DNA of 64,000 bases. Origin: Bacteroides finegoldii DSM 17565 (GTDB lineage: Bacteria; Bacteroidota; Bacteroidia; Bacteroidales; Bacteroidaceae). Position 1 is the first letter of the stretch; each line of letters starts with the position of its first letter. The DNA lies in contig NZ_GG688320.1 in NCBI RefSeq assembly GCF_000156195.1, positions 186,001 to 250,000 on the forward strand. Direction: 5' to 3'. The notes beneath the pieces were generated by a model. The model saw only the letters and a program-made list of their open reading frames with translations, had not been told where the DNA came from and ran no database searches. Below, piece by piece: positions 8,410-17,632 of the stretch. The position numbers were made by a program, and so were the translations under genes.

Positions 8410-9690
8410 TTAATTGCCGTCCGGTTTTTCTATCTCCGTAAATGGACATAAATTCCATTTGAAGGTTTCAAATTTATCCGGTTGGGCAGGGTTGAATCCT
8501 TTATAATCTGCTCTCAAATAATTGACAATATCCAATTTTGCCTTTTTCATTCCTTCCACCACACACTTCGCAGTCTCATAAGCGCCATACGTGCTGAAAT
8601 GAGAATTATCCTTGAACTCTCTCGTTTGTCCGGGAAAAGTTCCTGCCGGATAGTGAACATATAATTTCATGGAGCCGTCAACTCCTAAAGCATCACAAAG
8701 CATGGTTGTCATCCCATTAAGCTCTATCAAAGGAACATTCTCCTTTTGTGCTACCCAACGAATAGCGTCCGGATATTCCCCATGTGTATTTACAGATTTT
8801 CCTTCTTTGTCAAAACGACGGCGACAAGTAGGAGTGACCAGCACCGGATTGGCTCCCTTAGCACGGGCCTCATCAATAAATATTTTCAGATTATAGACAA
8901 AAGAAAAGTAAGCCCCTGTTCCCGGTTGCTTCTGCTTTTGATCATTATGACCGAATTCAACGAGAAGATAATCTCCTTTTTTAATCTGGGACATGATTTT
9001 TTTCAAACGGTTGCCACTGATAAAAGTATTAGCGGACAAACCGGATTCGGCATGATTGGCTATACACACTTTATCCGTGAAGAAACGGGGAATCATTTGT
9101 CCCCAAGCTCCCCAAGGTTCATTGTCGTAGTCTACAACCGTTGAATTGCCACAAAGATAAACGGTCGGAACGTTCTCCACAGGTTCTATTATTAAAGAGT
9201 TCAAACGGGGAGATTCTCCGTTAAATTCCAGTGTCAGTTTATCATCCCAATTAAGTTTATTCTTCTCACGGGATTTGATACGTACTCTCTCTTTCCCGGA
9301 TATTTTAATATTACGCTTATTAATTGTAAACGTCTCTGTTTTCAATTCCCCTTTCTTGGTAGACAGGTTCTCTATAAACAAACGGCGCGACTCACCACGT
9401 ACCGTAGTGCTGGAGGGTTCATTCTTACTGCCTATGACCACTGTCACTTTATAATTTCCATCAGGAACATTCACCGAAAAGAAGAAAGGTTTGTTACTTT
9501 TGCCATCCCATGCGGGTTGCAAATCATACCCATAGCCTTGTTCATTGTTAAACAAAGTCTGAGGCGTAACCTTCAAATACCCCTCCTTTACTTTCTTATC
9601 CGAACTAAAATCGAACTTATAGGTCTGCTTTTGGGCAACACATATCGTTGCAACCAGTAAAACATTTAGCAATAATGCAATCTTTTTCAT
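8410..9690 (-). CDS. CE12-type SGNH rhamnogalacturonan acetylesterase
   Basis: 426 residues from the ATG at 9690. The reading from 9723 would leave almost no leader after the promoter at 9743. A Sec signal peptide (ending ICVAQ) precedes an N-terminal beta-sandwich, galactose-binding-like domain (about residues 20-170: YKFDFSSD, VPDGNYKVTV, TVRGESRRLFIENL). The SGNH hydrolase domain follows, with GNST (Ser183), GHND (Asn249) and the DNSH pair (Asp361, His364). CE12 enzymes remove O-acetyl groups from pectin backbones, which fits the neighbouring lyases. It is a close paralogue of 45068-46306: both share the N-terminal domain and the final FTEIEKPDGN. It sits alone in its transcript, just downstream of the operator at 9772. 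Periplasmic location inferred. Confidence 0.9.
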   Translation of the reverse strand: MKKIALLLNVLLVATICVAQKQTYKFDFSSDKKVKEGYLKVTPQTLFNNEQGYGYDLQPAWDGKSNKPFFFSVNVPDGNYKVTVVIGSKNEPSSTTVRGESRRLFIENLSTKKGELKTETFTINKRNIKISGKERVRIKSREKNKLNWDDKLTLEFNGESPRLNSLIIEPVENVPTVYLCGNSTVVDYDNEPWGAWGQMIPRFFTDKVCIANHAESGLSANTFISGNRLKKIMSQIKKGDYLLVEFGHNDQKQKQPGTGAYFSFVYNLKIFIDEARAKGANPVLVTPTCRRRFDKEGKSVNTHGEYPDAIRWVAQKENVPLIELNGMTTMLCDALGVDGSMKLYVHYPAGTFPGQTREFKDNSHFSTYGAYETAKCVVEGMKKAKLDIVNYLRADYKGFNPAQPDKFETFKWNLCPFTEIEKPDGN

Positions 9691-9742
9691 TATATCTGAA
9701 TTATTTAAAGTTGAACATTTCATCGCGTTCTCTCAATTATCG

Positions 9743-9792
9743 CAAAGATAGCGGGAATCAAGTAATCGGATAATGGAAAATTATACGTTAAT
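9743..9792 (-). promoter_or_regulatory. Promoter and HTCS-type operator, CE12 esterase
   Basis: Minus-strand -7 box TATCTTTG (9743-9750). The operator box on the plus strand reads AATGGAAAATTATACGTTAA from 9772, 22 bp away. A downstream half TTATCCATT with AATGGA gives partial dyad symmetry, as in the 8361 box. Confidence 0.75.
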
Positions 9793-9860
9793 ACAGGGAG
9801 GATTATCCATTCACGGCTTTTCCTGTCCCCCAAAAGCCTGGTTCTTCTACATATATACAA

Positions 9861-9911
9861 AAACGGTTGAAAGCCAATGCATCTTTTCCGATGAATTGTT
9901 TTCAACCGTTT
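9861..9911 (-). terminator. Terminator after the GH105 gene
   Basis: 12-bp inverted repeat AAACGGTTGAAA (9861-9872) and its complement (9900-9911). The inner pairing CAATGCATC/GATGAATTG has one mismatch. It lies just past the stop at 9952 on the minus strand. Confidence 0.75.
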
Positions 9912-9951
9912 CAATAAAATACAGTTGGTTTCTTTATTACTTAAAGAATGC

Positions 9952-11073
9952 TTATTTCAGTTTATACACTTCCGTTCCGGCAAGCAGGAAACAACCTACA
10001 CCGTAATCTTCAAAATCAGGCACACTCTTATAAGTCACCGGTTGTCCGTCTTTCGGCTCTTTACCCGTCCCTTGAACATAACCCAAGAATCCGTTCGGAT
10101 GAACAGCGTCTTTTACCATAGCATTCCATGCTTTCAAAAGAATGGGCAGATATTCACTACGGTCCAACAAGCCATTACGCACTCCCCAAGCCATTCCATA
10201 TACAAAAAGAGCTGTTCCGGAAGTTTCTTTTCCACCGAAGTTGGTAGGATCATGCAGGCTGACATTCCAGAAACCATCTTCACGCTGGCATTTCTTCAAT
10301 GCCTTACTCATGGTAAGGAAATCATTTATATAATCCTGACGATGCAGCTCGTCTGACGGGATTTCGTTCAGCACACGTACCAAAGCGGCATATACCCATC
10401 CGTTGCCACGACTCCAATAGCAGTCTTCACCGTTCGGTTCCTTATAAGGAGGGTTAAAATCCTGATCGCGCCACCACAAGCCATCCTTCTGATTGAACAT
10501 ACCTGTTTCGTCATGCTGGCTGCGTGTATAGTAATACATATCCCACATCTTATCATAATATTTCTGCTCTCCGGTCATTTTTCCGAATTTGGCAAAAATA
10601 GGCATTGCCATCTGTACGGCGTCAATCCACCACCAGTCATTGACTTGCGGAGTATTTACCACCATATCAATGGATAGTTTGATATTCTTAATCATCTCCG
10701 GTTGGGGACAGATATTATATAAATCGATATAGGTTTGTCCGCAGCAATGGTCATCGGCATTGCGGGTAGTGTTGCCATTACGCATTCCCCATTTATGGAA
10801 AGCTGCCCAATCATAAGCATATTCATAATAATCCTCGCGCGGATAGATAGAATGGAGCGACATCAGTCCTTCATAATAAACACCTCGTGTCCAGATATTG
10901 CTCGGACGTACACGGCCGTAAAAACTGGGAATCGTGTAATCGGCATACTTTTTCATAAAGTAACCGTTCACTTTTTTCATGACTTCCAGCGTTTCCTTTC
11001 GGTCGGGCAAAGATTGGGCACTGACAGAAACCGTCAACGCAAGAAAGAATAAGAGTACTAAATTATTTTTCAT
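9952..11073 (-). CDS. GH105 unsaturated rhamnogalacturonyl hydrolase
   Basis: 373 residues, the usual length for YteR/YesR-type GH105. The signal peptide ends VSVSAQ, so it is probably periplasmic. GH105 enzymes hydrate the 4,5-unsaturated galacturonate that PL11 lyases leave at the non-reducing end, releasing it from rhamnose. The alpha/alpha-barrel signatures are present: RNADDHCCGQTY (residues 104-115) and WWWIDAVQMAMP with the catalytic Asp at 151, plus CYWSRGNGWVYAAL and GTALFVYGMAWG. The gene is divergent from the GH106 rhamnosidase, with which it shares a two-sided operator region. Together they would strip the disaccharide products: first the unsaturated uronate, then rhamnose. Confidence 0.93.
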   Translation of the reverse strand: MKNNLVLLFFLALTVSVSAQSLPDRKETLEVMKKVNGYFMKKYADYTIPSFYGRVRPSNIWTRGVYYEGLMSLHSIYPREDYYEYAYDWAAFHKWGMRNGNTTRNADDHCCGQTYIDLYNICPQPEMIKNIKLSIDMVVNTPQVNDWWWIDAVQMAMPIFAKFGKMTGEQKYYDKMWDMYYYTRSQHDETGMFNQKDGLWWRDQDFNPPYKEPNGEDCYWSRGNGWVYAALVRVLNEIPSDELHRQDYINDFLTMSKALKKCQREDGFWNVSLHDPTNFGGKETSGTALFVYGMAWGVRNGLLDRSEYLPILLKAWNAMVKDAVHPNGFLGYVQGTGKEPKDGQPVTYKSVPDFEDYGVGCFLLAGTEVYKLK

Positions 11074-11107
11074 GTGTATTCAAAATGATTAATTAAACTT
11101 CATGCCG

Positions 11108-11157
11108 CAAAAGTAGATGGATTAATCGTACGAAACAATGTACATTTGTACATAATT
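11108..11157 (-). promoter_or_regulatory. Promoter and HTCS-type operator, GH105 gene
   Basis: Minus-strand -7 box TACTTTTG (11108-11115). The operator box reads AATGTACATTTGTACATAAT from 11137 on the plus strand, 22 bp away. It is the left half of an inverted pair with the box for the divergent GH106 gene. Confidence 0.78.
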
Positions 11158-11161
11158 CTAT

Positions 11162-11210
11162 GTATTAGTACAAATATGCATTTTTTTAAGGAAAGAATGC
11201 CGTAATTTAG
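11162..11210 (+). promoter_or_regulatory. Promoter and HTCS-type operator, GH106 gene
   Basis: The -7 box is TAATTTAG (11203-11210). The operator half GTACAAATATGCATT ends at 11182, 21 bp before it. Its complement AATGCATATTTGTAC matches the opposite box AATGTACATTTGTAC at 13 of 15 positions, so the two promoters are mirror images. Confidence 0.72.
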
Positions 11211-11260
11211 CAACGTGAAAAGAAACAGCCTCACAAAGCTAATGATACATATATAAAAAC

Positions 11261-14017
11261 ATGAAGAAAAATACACTATTGATAGGTCTCCTGCTTGTCA
11301 GCGGAACCTTAGCGGCACAAGATTGGCCGACAGTCCAAACAGAAGCGCGTCCCGGCAGCAGATGGTGGTGGATGGGAAACACAGTCGATATTCCCAATCT
11401 GACTTACAACATCGATGAATATGCTAAAGCCGGGTTGGGAACATTGGAAGTGACTCCAATCTACGGGGTACAAGGAATGGACGACAAAGAACTGAAATTC
11501 CTGTCACCCGAATGGACGGCTATGTTAAAGCATACCCAGGCAGAAGCAAATAGAAACGGTATGCAGATTGATATGAATACCGGAACCGGCTGGCCTTTCG
11601 GAGGACCGGAAGTTACGTTGGAGGACGCTGCCACCAAAGCCATATTTCAGGAATACAAGATAGAAGGAGGGGAAGAAAACATTCTCAATCTGGAGGTAAA
11701 AGACCCTAAACAAGCAAAGGTTGCAAAGTTGAATAAAGTTATGGCCTACAATGCACAGGGACAGAAACTGGATATTACCTCAAAAGTAAAAGATTACCGG
11801 CTCACATGGAAAGCTCCCAAAGGAGAATGGCGAATTATTGCATTATATATAGGAAAGACACAGCAAAAAGTAAAGCGTGCCGCTCCCGGAGGAGAAGGTT
11901 ATGTAATGAACCACTTGGATAAGGGAAGCGTTAAACGTTATCTTGACAAATTCGACAGGGCTTTTCAAAGAGATAAGGTCACTTACCCCAAAACATTCTT
12001 CAATGATTCGTATGAAGTGTACCAAGCCGATTGGACACCTGCCCTATTGGAAGAGTTCGCCCGCCGAAGAGGATACAAATTAGAAAATTACTTCCCCGAG
12101 TTTCTGGATGAAAAACGACCGGAAATAACGACACGCATCATAACGGATTACCGGGAGACGATCTCCGACTTACTGATTGAGAACTTTACCCGGCAATGGA
12201 CTGCATGGGCACATAAGCATGGAAGTATCACGCGTAATCAAGGGCATGGTTCACCCGCCAATCTGATTGATGTATATGCCTCCGTAGATATTCCGGAATG
12301 TGAAGGTTTCGGACTTTCCCAATTCCATATCAAAGGATTACGCCAGGATTCACTTACCCGCAAGAACGATTCGGACATTTCAATGCTGAAATATGCCTCT
12401 TCCGCTGCCCATATCACAGGAAAGCCATATACATCCAGTGAGACGTTTACCTGGTTGACGGAACATTTCCGGACTTCACTGTCTCAATGTAAACCGGATA
12501 TGGATCTGATGTTTGTCTCCGGAGTGAACCATATGTTTTTTCACGGCACCCCCTATTCTCCCAAAGAGGCGGAATGGCCGGGCTGGTTATTTTACGCCAC
12601 TATCAATATGTCACCGACCAATAGCATCTGGCGTGACGCCCCGGCTTTTTTCCAATACATCACCCGTTGCCAGAGTTTCCTGCAAATGGGTAAGCCTGAT
12701 AATGACTTCCTTGTTTATCTTCCGGTATATGATATGTGGGAAGAACAACCGGGACGGCTTCTCTTATTCGACATCCACCAAATGGCCAAGCGTGCTCCGA
12801 AGTTTATAAAAACCATCCACCAGATAACCTCCAATGGTTACGATGTAGACTATATTTCGGACAAGTACCTCCAGAATACCCGCTACGAGGGAGGAAATCT
12901 CCGTACAGAAGGAGGCAGTAACTATAAAGCAATTATCGTGCCCGCTGTAAAATATATGCCGGAGAAAGTATTGGCACATCTAGTCTCATTGGCAAAACAA
13001 GGAGCAACAATTGTATTCATGGAGAATTATCCTAAAGATGTTCCCGGATTCGGTAATCTGGAAAGTCGCAGAAATGCTTTCACAAAAGTTCAAAAACAAC
13101 TTCCCGACATCAGCGATTTTAACCAAAGCATTAGCAGTTCATTCGGAAAAGGACATATCATAACCGGTACGGATTATGCTGCGACATTAGGTAAATGTAA
13201 GGTAATGCCTGAAGAGATGAAGACGAACTTTGGTCTGCAATATATCCGCCGCCAACACAGCACCGGACACCATTATTTCATCTCTTCTTTGCAAGACAAA
13301 GGAGTAGATAATTGGATTACTCTCAGTGTTAATGAACCAACAGCCATGCTGTTTGATCCGATGACCGGAGAAAAAGGAAAAGCGCAAACCCGGATAAAGG
13401 ACGGAAAGTTACAAGTATATCTGCAATTACAGTCCGGCGAAAGTGTGATTATTCAAACATTCGATCATCCGGTTGAGACTCAAGCATGGAAATATATCCA
13501 AGAGCAACCTGTCAGCCTCAGCCTCGACCATGACTGGACGTTGCGTTTTGTACAAAGTACCCCCGCTATCGAAGGAACTTTCGCTATCGATAGCCCGACT
13601 TCATGGACGGAAATCAACCATCCAAACGCAAAAATCAATATGGGCACAGGGTTATACAGTCTTGAGACAGTTCTGCCTGCGCTGAACGCTGATGATTGGA
13701 TTCTCGATCTGGGAGATTTGCGGGAAAGTGCTCGCATACGCATTAACGGTAAAGAAGCGGGAACTGTCTGGGCCGCACCTTTCCGGTTAAAGGTCGGCAA
13801 ATATCTGCAACCGGGCAAGAATCTGATTGAGATTGAGGTGACCAATCTTCCCGCTAACCGTATTGCAGAATTGGACAGACAAAACGTTCCCTGGCGCAAG
13901 TTTAAAGAAATCAACTTTGTAGGACTCAACTACAAAAAGAATAAATACGACAGTTGGGAAGTCCTTCCTTCAGGCCTCAATGGAGGTGTGAAACTGATTC
14001 CGATAACTACTTTGTAA
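11261..14017 (+). CDS. GH106 alpha-L-rhamnosidase
   Basis: 918 residues with a Sec signal peptide (ending GTLAAQ). The N-terminal GH106 signatures are clear: RPGSRWWWMGNTVD, the AKAGLGTLEVTPIYG loop, FLSPEWTAMLKHTQAEA and MNTGTGWPFGGPEV. The central barrel includes PYTSSETFTWLTEHFRTSLS and GVNHMFFHGTPYSP, typical of this family. The C-terminus ends in a jelly-roll (LDLGDLRESARIRINGKEAG) that resembles a GH2-type sugar-binding domain. GH106 enzymes remove alpha-L-rhamnose by inversion. Here the likely substrate is backbone rhamnose of RG-I oligosaccharides freed by GH105 (inference from context). The 3' end overlaps the convergent GH2 gene by 11 bp. Confidence 0.92.
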   Translation: MKKNTLLIGLLLVSGTLAAQDWPTVQTEARPGSRWWWMGNTVDIPNLTYNIDEYAKAGLGTLEVTPIYGVQGMDDKELKFLSPEWTAMLKHTQAEANRNGMQIDMNTGTGWPFGGPEVTLEDAATKAIFQEYKIEGGEENILNLEVKDPKQAKVAKLNKVMAYNAQGQKLDITSKVKDYRLTWKAPKGEWRIIALYIGKTQQKVKRAAPGGEGYVMNHLDKGSVKRYLDKFDRAFQRDKVTYPKTFFNDSYEVYQADWTPALLEEFARRRGYKLENYFPEFLDEKRPEITTRIITDYRETISDLLIENFTRQWTAWAHKHGSITRNQGHGSPANLIDVYASVDIPECEGFGLSQFHIKGLRQDSLTRKNDSDISMLKYASSAAHITGKPYTSSETFTWLTEHFRTSLSQCKPDMDLMFVSGVNHMFFHGTPYSPKEAEWPGWLFYATINMSPTNSIWRDAPAFFQYITRCQSFLQMGKPDNDFLVYLPVYDMWEEQPGRLLLFDIHQMAKRAPKFIKTIHQITSNGYDVDYISDKYLQNTRYEGGNLRTEGGSNYKAIIVPAVKYMPEKVLAHLVSLAKQGATIVFMENYPKDVPGFGNLESRRNAFTKVQKQLPDISDFNQSISSSFGKGHIITGTDYAATLGKCKVMPEEMKTNFGLQYIRRQHSTGHHYFISSLQDKGVDNWITLSVNEPTAMLFDPMTGEKGKAQTRIKDGKLQVYLQLQSGESVIIQTFDHPVETQAWKYIQEQPVSLSLDHDWTLRFVQSTPAIEGTFAIDSPTSWTEINHPNAKINMGTGLYSLETVLPALNADDWILDLGDLRESARIRINGKEAGTVWAAPFRLKVGKYLQPGKNLIEIEVTNLPANRIAELDRQNVPWRKFKEINFVGLNYKKNKYDSWEVLPSGLNGGVKLIPITTL

Positions 14018-16412
14018 CCAACTTCTTTACTGCATCCTTCAATCCTTTGGAGGATGCAGTTATTACTACCTCGCCACCGGAACGGTCCGAACGTAAGATC
14101 GCCATGATGAATCCTTTATGCAACTTCTTCGTATTTCCGGTAAATAACTCATCTGTAAAATGATCCCCATTGTCCACAGCAATCAGCCTTGCAGCCCCCG
14201 AAACCTTAAAAGTAACCTCGTCTTTAGTATCAGGTACTACCCTTCCTTTATTATCCACCGCATATACCTTTACATATTGTAAGTCCATCCCATCCGCTTT
14301 CCAATCCTCCGGATTCTCTACCACCATTTTCAAAGCAGTCGCCTTACCGGTCGTTTCCAACCTATGACGTGCCACCTCTTTTCCGTTATTCCGGGCAACT
14401 GCTATGATATTTCCTCCTTTACCGTATGGTATGTTTTCCCAATAAATGATATTGCGCCGGGTGATATCCGTCCGGTCATTCTTACGTATCCCCATAGATT
14501 TGCCATTAACCAGCAATTCCACTTCATCAGCGTTGGTATATGTATATAAGTTCTGCATACTGCCCGTTGCCCAGTTCCAATGAGAAGCCAAAGATAAACT
14601 TCCCACCATAATATCATTCCATTCAATGGCTTCCTTACCATTATCCATCACTCCGATATGCACCAAAGGCTCTTCGCAGAAAGCACTCTTTATCAGATAG
14701 GCTTGCGGATAAGGTTCCAGACAATGATTGAAGAAAGAAAAGTTCCAGCCTTTCTTCGGCCATCCGTTCGATTCCCCCCAATACTCGATAGCTCCCCAAT
14801 AGGCGAGTCCCACCATCTTATCATGATCCATGCCAAAGAAAGGAGCAGCAAGCTCATTCGTTGTAGCTTCGCTCTGATATACGGTCATGTGCGGACACTT
14901 TTCCAGATATTGGGCATAGTTCAGATAACGATAATTGAAACTTGACACTTCTGTTACAGTTGCCAGCTCGGGAGGATATACTTTGGTGTTAAATTCCGGT
15001 TCATTCTTTCCGATAGCTCCGGCACGTGCCGGAAACATAGCCACAGTCGTTTTACGAGTCTTATCATAACGTTTGACAAGCACATCGAAGATACGGTAAG
15101 TGGTGACACCCCAATCACCGGTAGGAAATCCGGCTAAGTCTTCCCGCATCTGCAATTCATTTCCCAAACTCCATAATATAACAGACGGATGATTGCGGTC
15201 GCGTTTGATCCATTCGGGAATCATCTGATACCATAGTTGTGTGAAAGGCACTCTACCACCCCAATAGCTATTGTCGCTCCATTTATCAATCAGCTCATCC
15301 ACTACCAAAATACCATATTTATCAGCCAGTTTCAAGAACGACTCGGAATAAGGGTTGTGAGACGAACGAATGTGATTATAACCGAACCGCTTCATTAGCT
15401 GAAACTGCCGCTCGATAGCTCTGTCAAAAGCGGCAACTCCTACAGCTCCCAAATCATGATGGTTGGAAATACCTTTTAGGAACAATTTTTTGCCGTTCAG
15501 TTTAAATCCGAAATCAGGAGAGAACTCTAACGTACGAATGCCGAATGTCTCCGTCACACAATCAATAACTTTACCATCCTGCACCAAAGAAACTTCAGCA
15601 GTATAAAGATTAGGGGTCTCACAAGACCATAACCCGGGACTGTCTACCGTTACTATCGGAAGAGAAACCTCAACTGTTTGTAATTTCGATTTTTGAGGAG
15701 CCTTCCCTCTCGTACCGGCAACCGTTTTTCCGTCAGGAGCCAATATTCGGGCATTGATTTCAATATCCAGACTTTTATTGCGAATTCCTTCCAACTCTAC
15801 TTGTACACTGACTTCCGCCCTTTGCTCCGTGATTTTAGGAGTTGAGACAAATACGCCATGTCTTGCAATGGCAATGGGATTCTTGATGACCAAATGAACA
15901 TCCCGAAACAAACCACCGCCCGTATACCAACGCGATCCGTCTTTTTTGCCCGTTGAGGCCCAGACAGCCACTACATTATCCTCATCATATTTAAGCAAAT
16001 CAGTAATATCCGTTTCAAAACCAAGATAACCATAATCGGTACTCCCTACCTTCCTGCCATTTACCCAAACATCTCCAACAAGCATAATGCCTTCAAAGTC
16101 AAGCAAGACACGTTTACCCTTCCATGCAGGATTTGCCTTAAAATGTTTACGATACCAACCTGTCCCCATAGCTTTAAAGCCACGTGCCCCTCCGGCGGAC
16201 TCATCCCACGTTTGCTCTATCTGGAAATCATGAGGCAAATCCAGCACACGCCAATCATCATCATCATCATAAGTTACCAATTGAGCTTCTTTCAAATCAC
16301 CGGCCCGAAACTTCCAGTCAAAATTAAATAATTGCGATACACGCGGCTGTTCTTGCGCAAAGACTAACACTGCTTGCAGTACTAAAAAGGATAATAGAAT
16401 AAAATTTTTCAT
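14007..16412 (-). CDS. GH2 beta-galactosidase-like enzyme with DUF4982-type C-terminus
   Basis: 801 residues from the ATG at 16412. The promoter (-7 box at 16483) would start transcription near 16475, so the longer reading from 16478 is excluded. Order: signal peptide (VLVFAQ), sugar-binding jelly roll (FNFDWKFRAGD, GTGWYRKHF), Ig-like sandwich, TIM barrel, then C-terminal modules with the DUF4982/GH2 C-terminal pattern (LYTYTNADEVELLVNGKS). The acid/base Glu419 lies in LWSLGNE and the nucleophile Glu515 in VYQSEA. GH2 members of pectin loci usually remove beta-galactose from RG-I side chains or other beta-linked sugars; the exact substrate is not visible. The last codons contain a hairpin and overlap the convergent GH106 gene. 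Confidence 0.9.
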   Translation of the reverse strand: MKNFILLSFLVLQAVLVFAQEQPRVSQLFNFDWKFRAGDLKEAQLVTYDDDDDWRVLDLPHDFQIEQTWDESAGGARGFKAMGTGWYRKHFKANPAWKGKRVLLDFEGIMLVGDVWVNGRKVGSTDYGYLGFETDITDLLKYDEDNVVAVWASTGKKDGSRWYTGGGLFRDVHLVIKNPIAIARHGVFVSTPKITEQRAEVSVQVELEGIRNKSLDIEINARILAPDGKTVAGTRGKAPQKSKLQTVEVSLPIVTVDSPGLWSCETPNLYTAEVSLVQDGKVIDCVTETFGIRTLEFSPDFGFKLNGKKLFLKGISNHHDLGAVGVAAFDRAIERQFQLMKRFGYNHIRSSHNPYSESFLKLADKYGILVVDELIDKWSDNSYWGGRVPFTQLWYQMIPEWIKRDRNHPSVILWSLGNELQMREDLAGFPTGDWGVTTYRIFDVLVKRYDKTRKTTVAMFPARAGAIGKNEPEFNTKVYPPELATVTEVSSFNYRYLNYAQYLEKCPHMTVYQSEATTNELAAPFFGMDHDKMVGLAYWGAIEYWGESNGWPKKGWNFSFFNHCLEPYPQAYLIKSAFCEEPLVHIGVMDNGKEAIEWNDIMVGSLSLASHWNWATGSMQNLYTYTNADEVELLVNGKSMGIRKNDRTDITRRNIIYWENIPYGKGGNIIAVARNNGKEVARHRLETTGKATALKMVVENPEDWKADGMDLQYVKVYAVDNKGRVVPDTKDEVTFKVSGAARLIAVDNGDHFTDELFTGNTKKLHKGFIMAILRSDRSGGEVVITASSKGLKDAVKKLVTK
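14029..14060 (+). terminator. Possible terminator for GH106 inside the convergent GH2 gene
   Basis: ACTGCATCC (14029-14037) and GGATGCAGT (14052-14060) form a 9-bp stem 12 bp past the GH106 stop but within the last codons of the GH2 gene. No T-run follows, so intrinsic termination is uncertain. Confidence 0.4.
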
Positions 16413-16482
16413 CTTAGATTGTTTTCTTAGTATTATTCTTAAATAATTGTACGGATGATCCATATAATTATCATTCACCCAA

Positions 16483-16531
16483 CAAAGATAAACCGGAAAA
16501 TCATCTATCCCTATATAAATTCTACCGAATA
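16483..16531 (-). promoter_or_regulatory. Promoter with weaker operator box, GH2 gene
   Basis: Minus-strand -7 box TATCTTTG (16483-16490). ATTCTACCGAA at 16519-16529 resembles the ATTGTACGNAA core and has the expected spacing (box edge 21 bp away). The AATNNA part is degenerate. Confidence 0.55.
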
Positions 16532-16578
16532 CATATAAAATAATACACTTACAACTTCCTCATGTACTATTTTTCATG

Positions 16579-16628
16579 AAATCCGCACATATATCCATAG
16601 AAATGCTAAATCATATTCCCTACTTTTG
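16579..16628 (+). promoter_or_regulatory. Promoter with weaker operator box, deacetylase gene
   Basis: The -7 box is TACTTTTG (16621-16628). The sequence GCACATATATCCATA ends at 16599, exactly 22 bp before it, and keeps the TCCAT end of the operator while the GTAC core is GCAC. The promoter position excludes the upstream start at 16576. Confidence 0.55.
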
Positions 16629-16656
16629 CATAGTTAATATAATAAACTCAAATATC

Positions 16657-17613
16657 ATGAAGAAATTTCTTTTTTACCTTTTTACTTTAGGACTCTTTTC
16701 AAACTATGCTTTCAGTTCAGATAGCATTTACGTCGCCCGATATAAAGGAGACAAAGCTTGTGCCATCAGTTATACCTTTGATGACGGATTAGCAGAACAA
16801 TATACATTGGCTGCTCCCCAACTGGAGAAACGGGGATTTCGGGGAACTTTCTGTGTGAATGGCGCCAAAGTCAACAAAGACAACAAACACATCACAGATA
16901 CCACACGAGTGACCTGGACACAGTTAAAAGAAATGTCCGACAAAGGTCATGAAATCACAAATCACGGATGGGCACATAAGAATTTCTCCCGTTTTCCCTT
17001 AGAGGAAATCCGGGAAGATATAGTAAAGAATGATAGTGCCATATTAGCCAATACCGGCGTCATGCCCCGTACTTTCTTTTATCCCAATAATAACAAAAAA
17101 GAAGAAGGCAAACGAATTGCCGTACAGAACCGGGTAGGAACAAGGACCAAACAACGTTCCATAGGAAGAAAATCCACTCCACGAGACTTGGAAAAATGGG
17201 TGGCGACATTAATTGCCACAAATGATTGGGGAGTGGGTATGACACATGGTTTGACGTATGGTTACGATGCCTTCCCGAATCCACAACGTTTATGGGATCA
17301 TTGGGACAAAGTAAAAGCTATGGAAGATAAGATCTGGGTAGGTACTTTCCGAGAAGTGGCAGCTTATACCGAAGAACAGAAACATACGCGCCTGGACATT
17401 CGCCAACAAAAGAAAGGACTCATCATAACCCCGCAACTGGATCTGGATAAAGAGATTTTCACAGAACCGCTTACAATGGTCATTCAAAAAGAAGGTGTCA
17501 GAAAGATGACAGCCAGACAAGGAAAGAAAAAACTGGCAGTTCATAAAATTGGCGATAAATTCATATTCGATTTTAATCCTTTCGGAGAAGCAATCAAAGT
17601 TTATTTTAAATAA
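16657..17613 (+). CDS. CE4/NodB-type polysaccharide deacetylase
   Basis: 318 residues from the ATG at 16657. The Met codon at 16576 precedes the promoter, so it is rejected. A signal peptide (YAFSS) is followed by a NodB homology domain with motif 1 TFDDG (residues 40-44) and metal-ligand motif 2 NHGWAH (His103, His107), then RTFFYPNNN as a motif-3 equivalent and MTHG near the end. The family removes N- or O-acetyl groups using a divalent metal. The C-terminal 90 residues (KGLIITPQLDLDKEIF onward) form an extra beta-rich region. Expression from the same operator set as the pectinases suggests action on acetylated pectin oligosaccharides, but the substrate is not proven by sequence. Confidence 0.85.
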   Translation: MKKFLFYLFTLGLFSNYAFSSDSIYVARYKGDKACAISYTFDDGLAEQYTLAAPQLEKRGFRGTFCVNGAKVNKDNKHITDTTRVTWTQLKEMSDKGHEITNHGWAHKNFSRFPLEEIREDIVKNDSAILANTGVMPRTFFYPNNNKKEEGKRIAVQNRVGTRTKQRSIGRKSTPRDLEKWVATLIATNDWGVGMTHGLTYGYDAFPNPQRLWDHWDKVKAMEDKIWVGTFREVAAYTEEQKHTRLDIRQQKKGLIITPQLDLDKEIFTEPLTMVIQKEGVRKMTARQGKKKLAVHKIGDKFIFDFNPFGEAIKVYFK

Positions 17614-17632
17614 ACAAGAAGGAGGGTGATAA

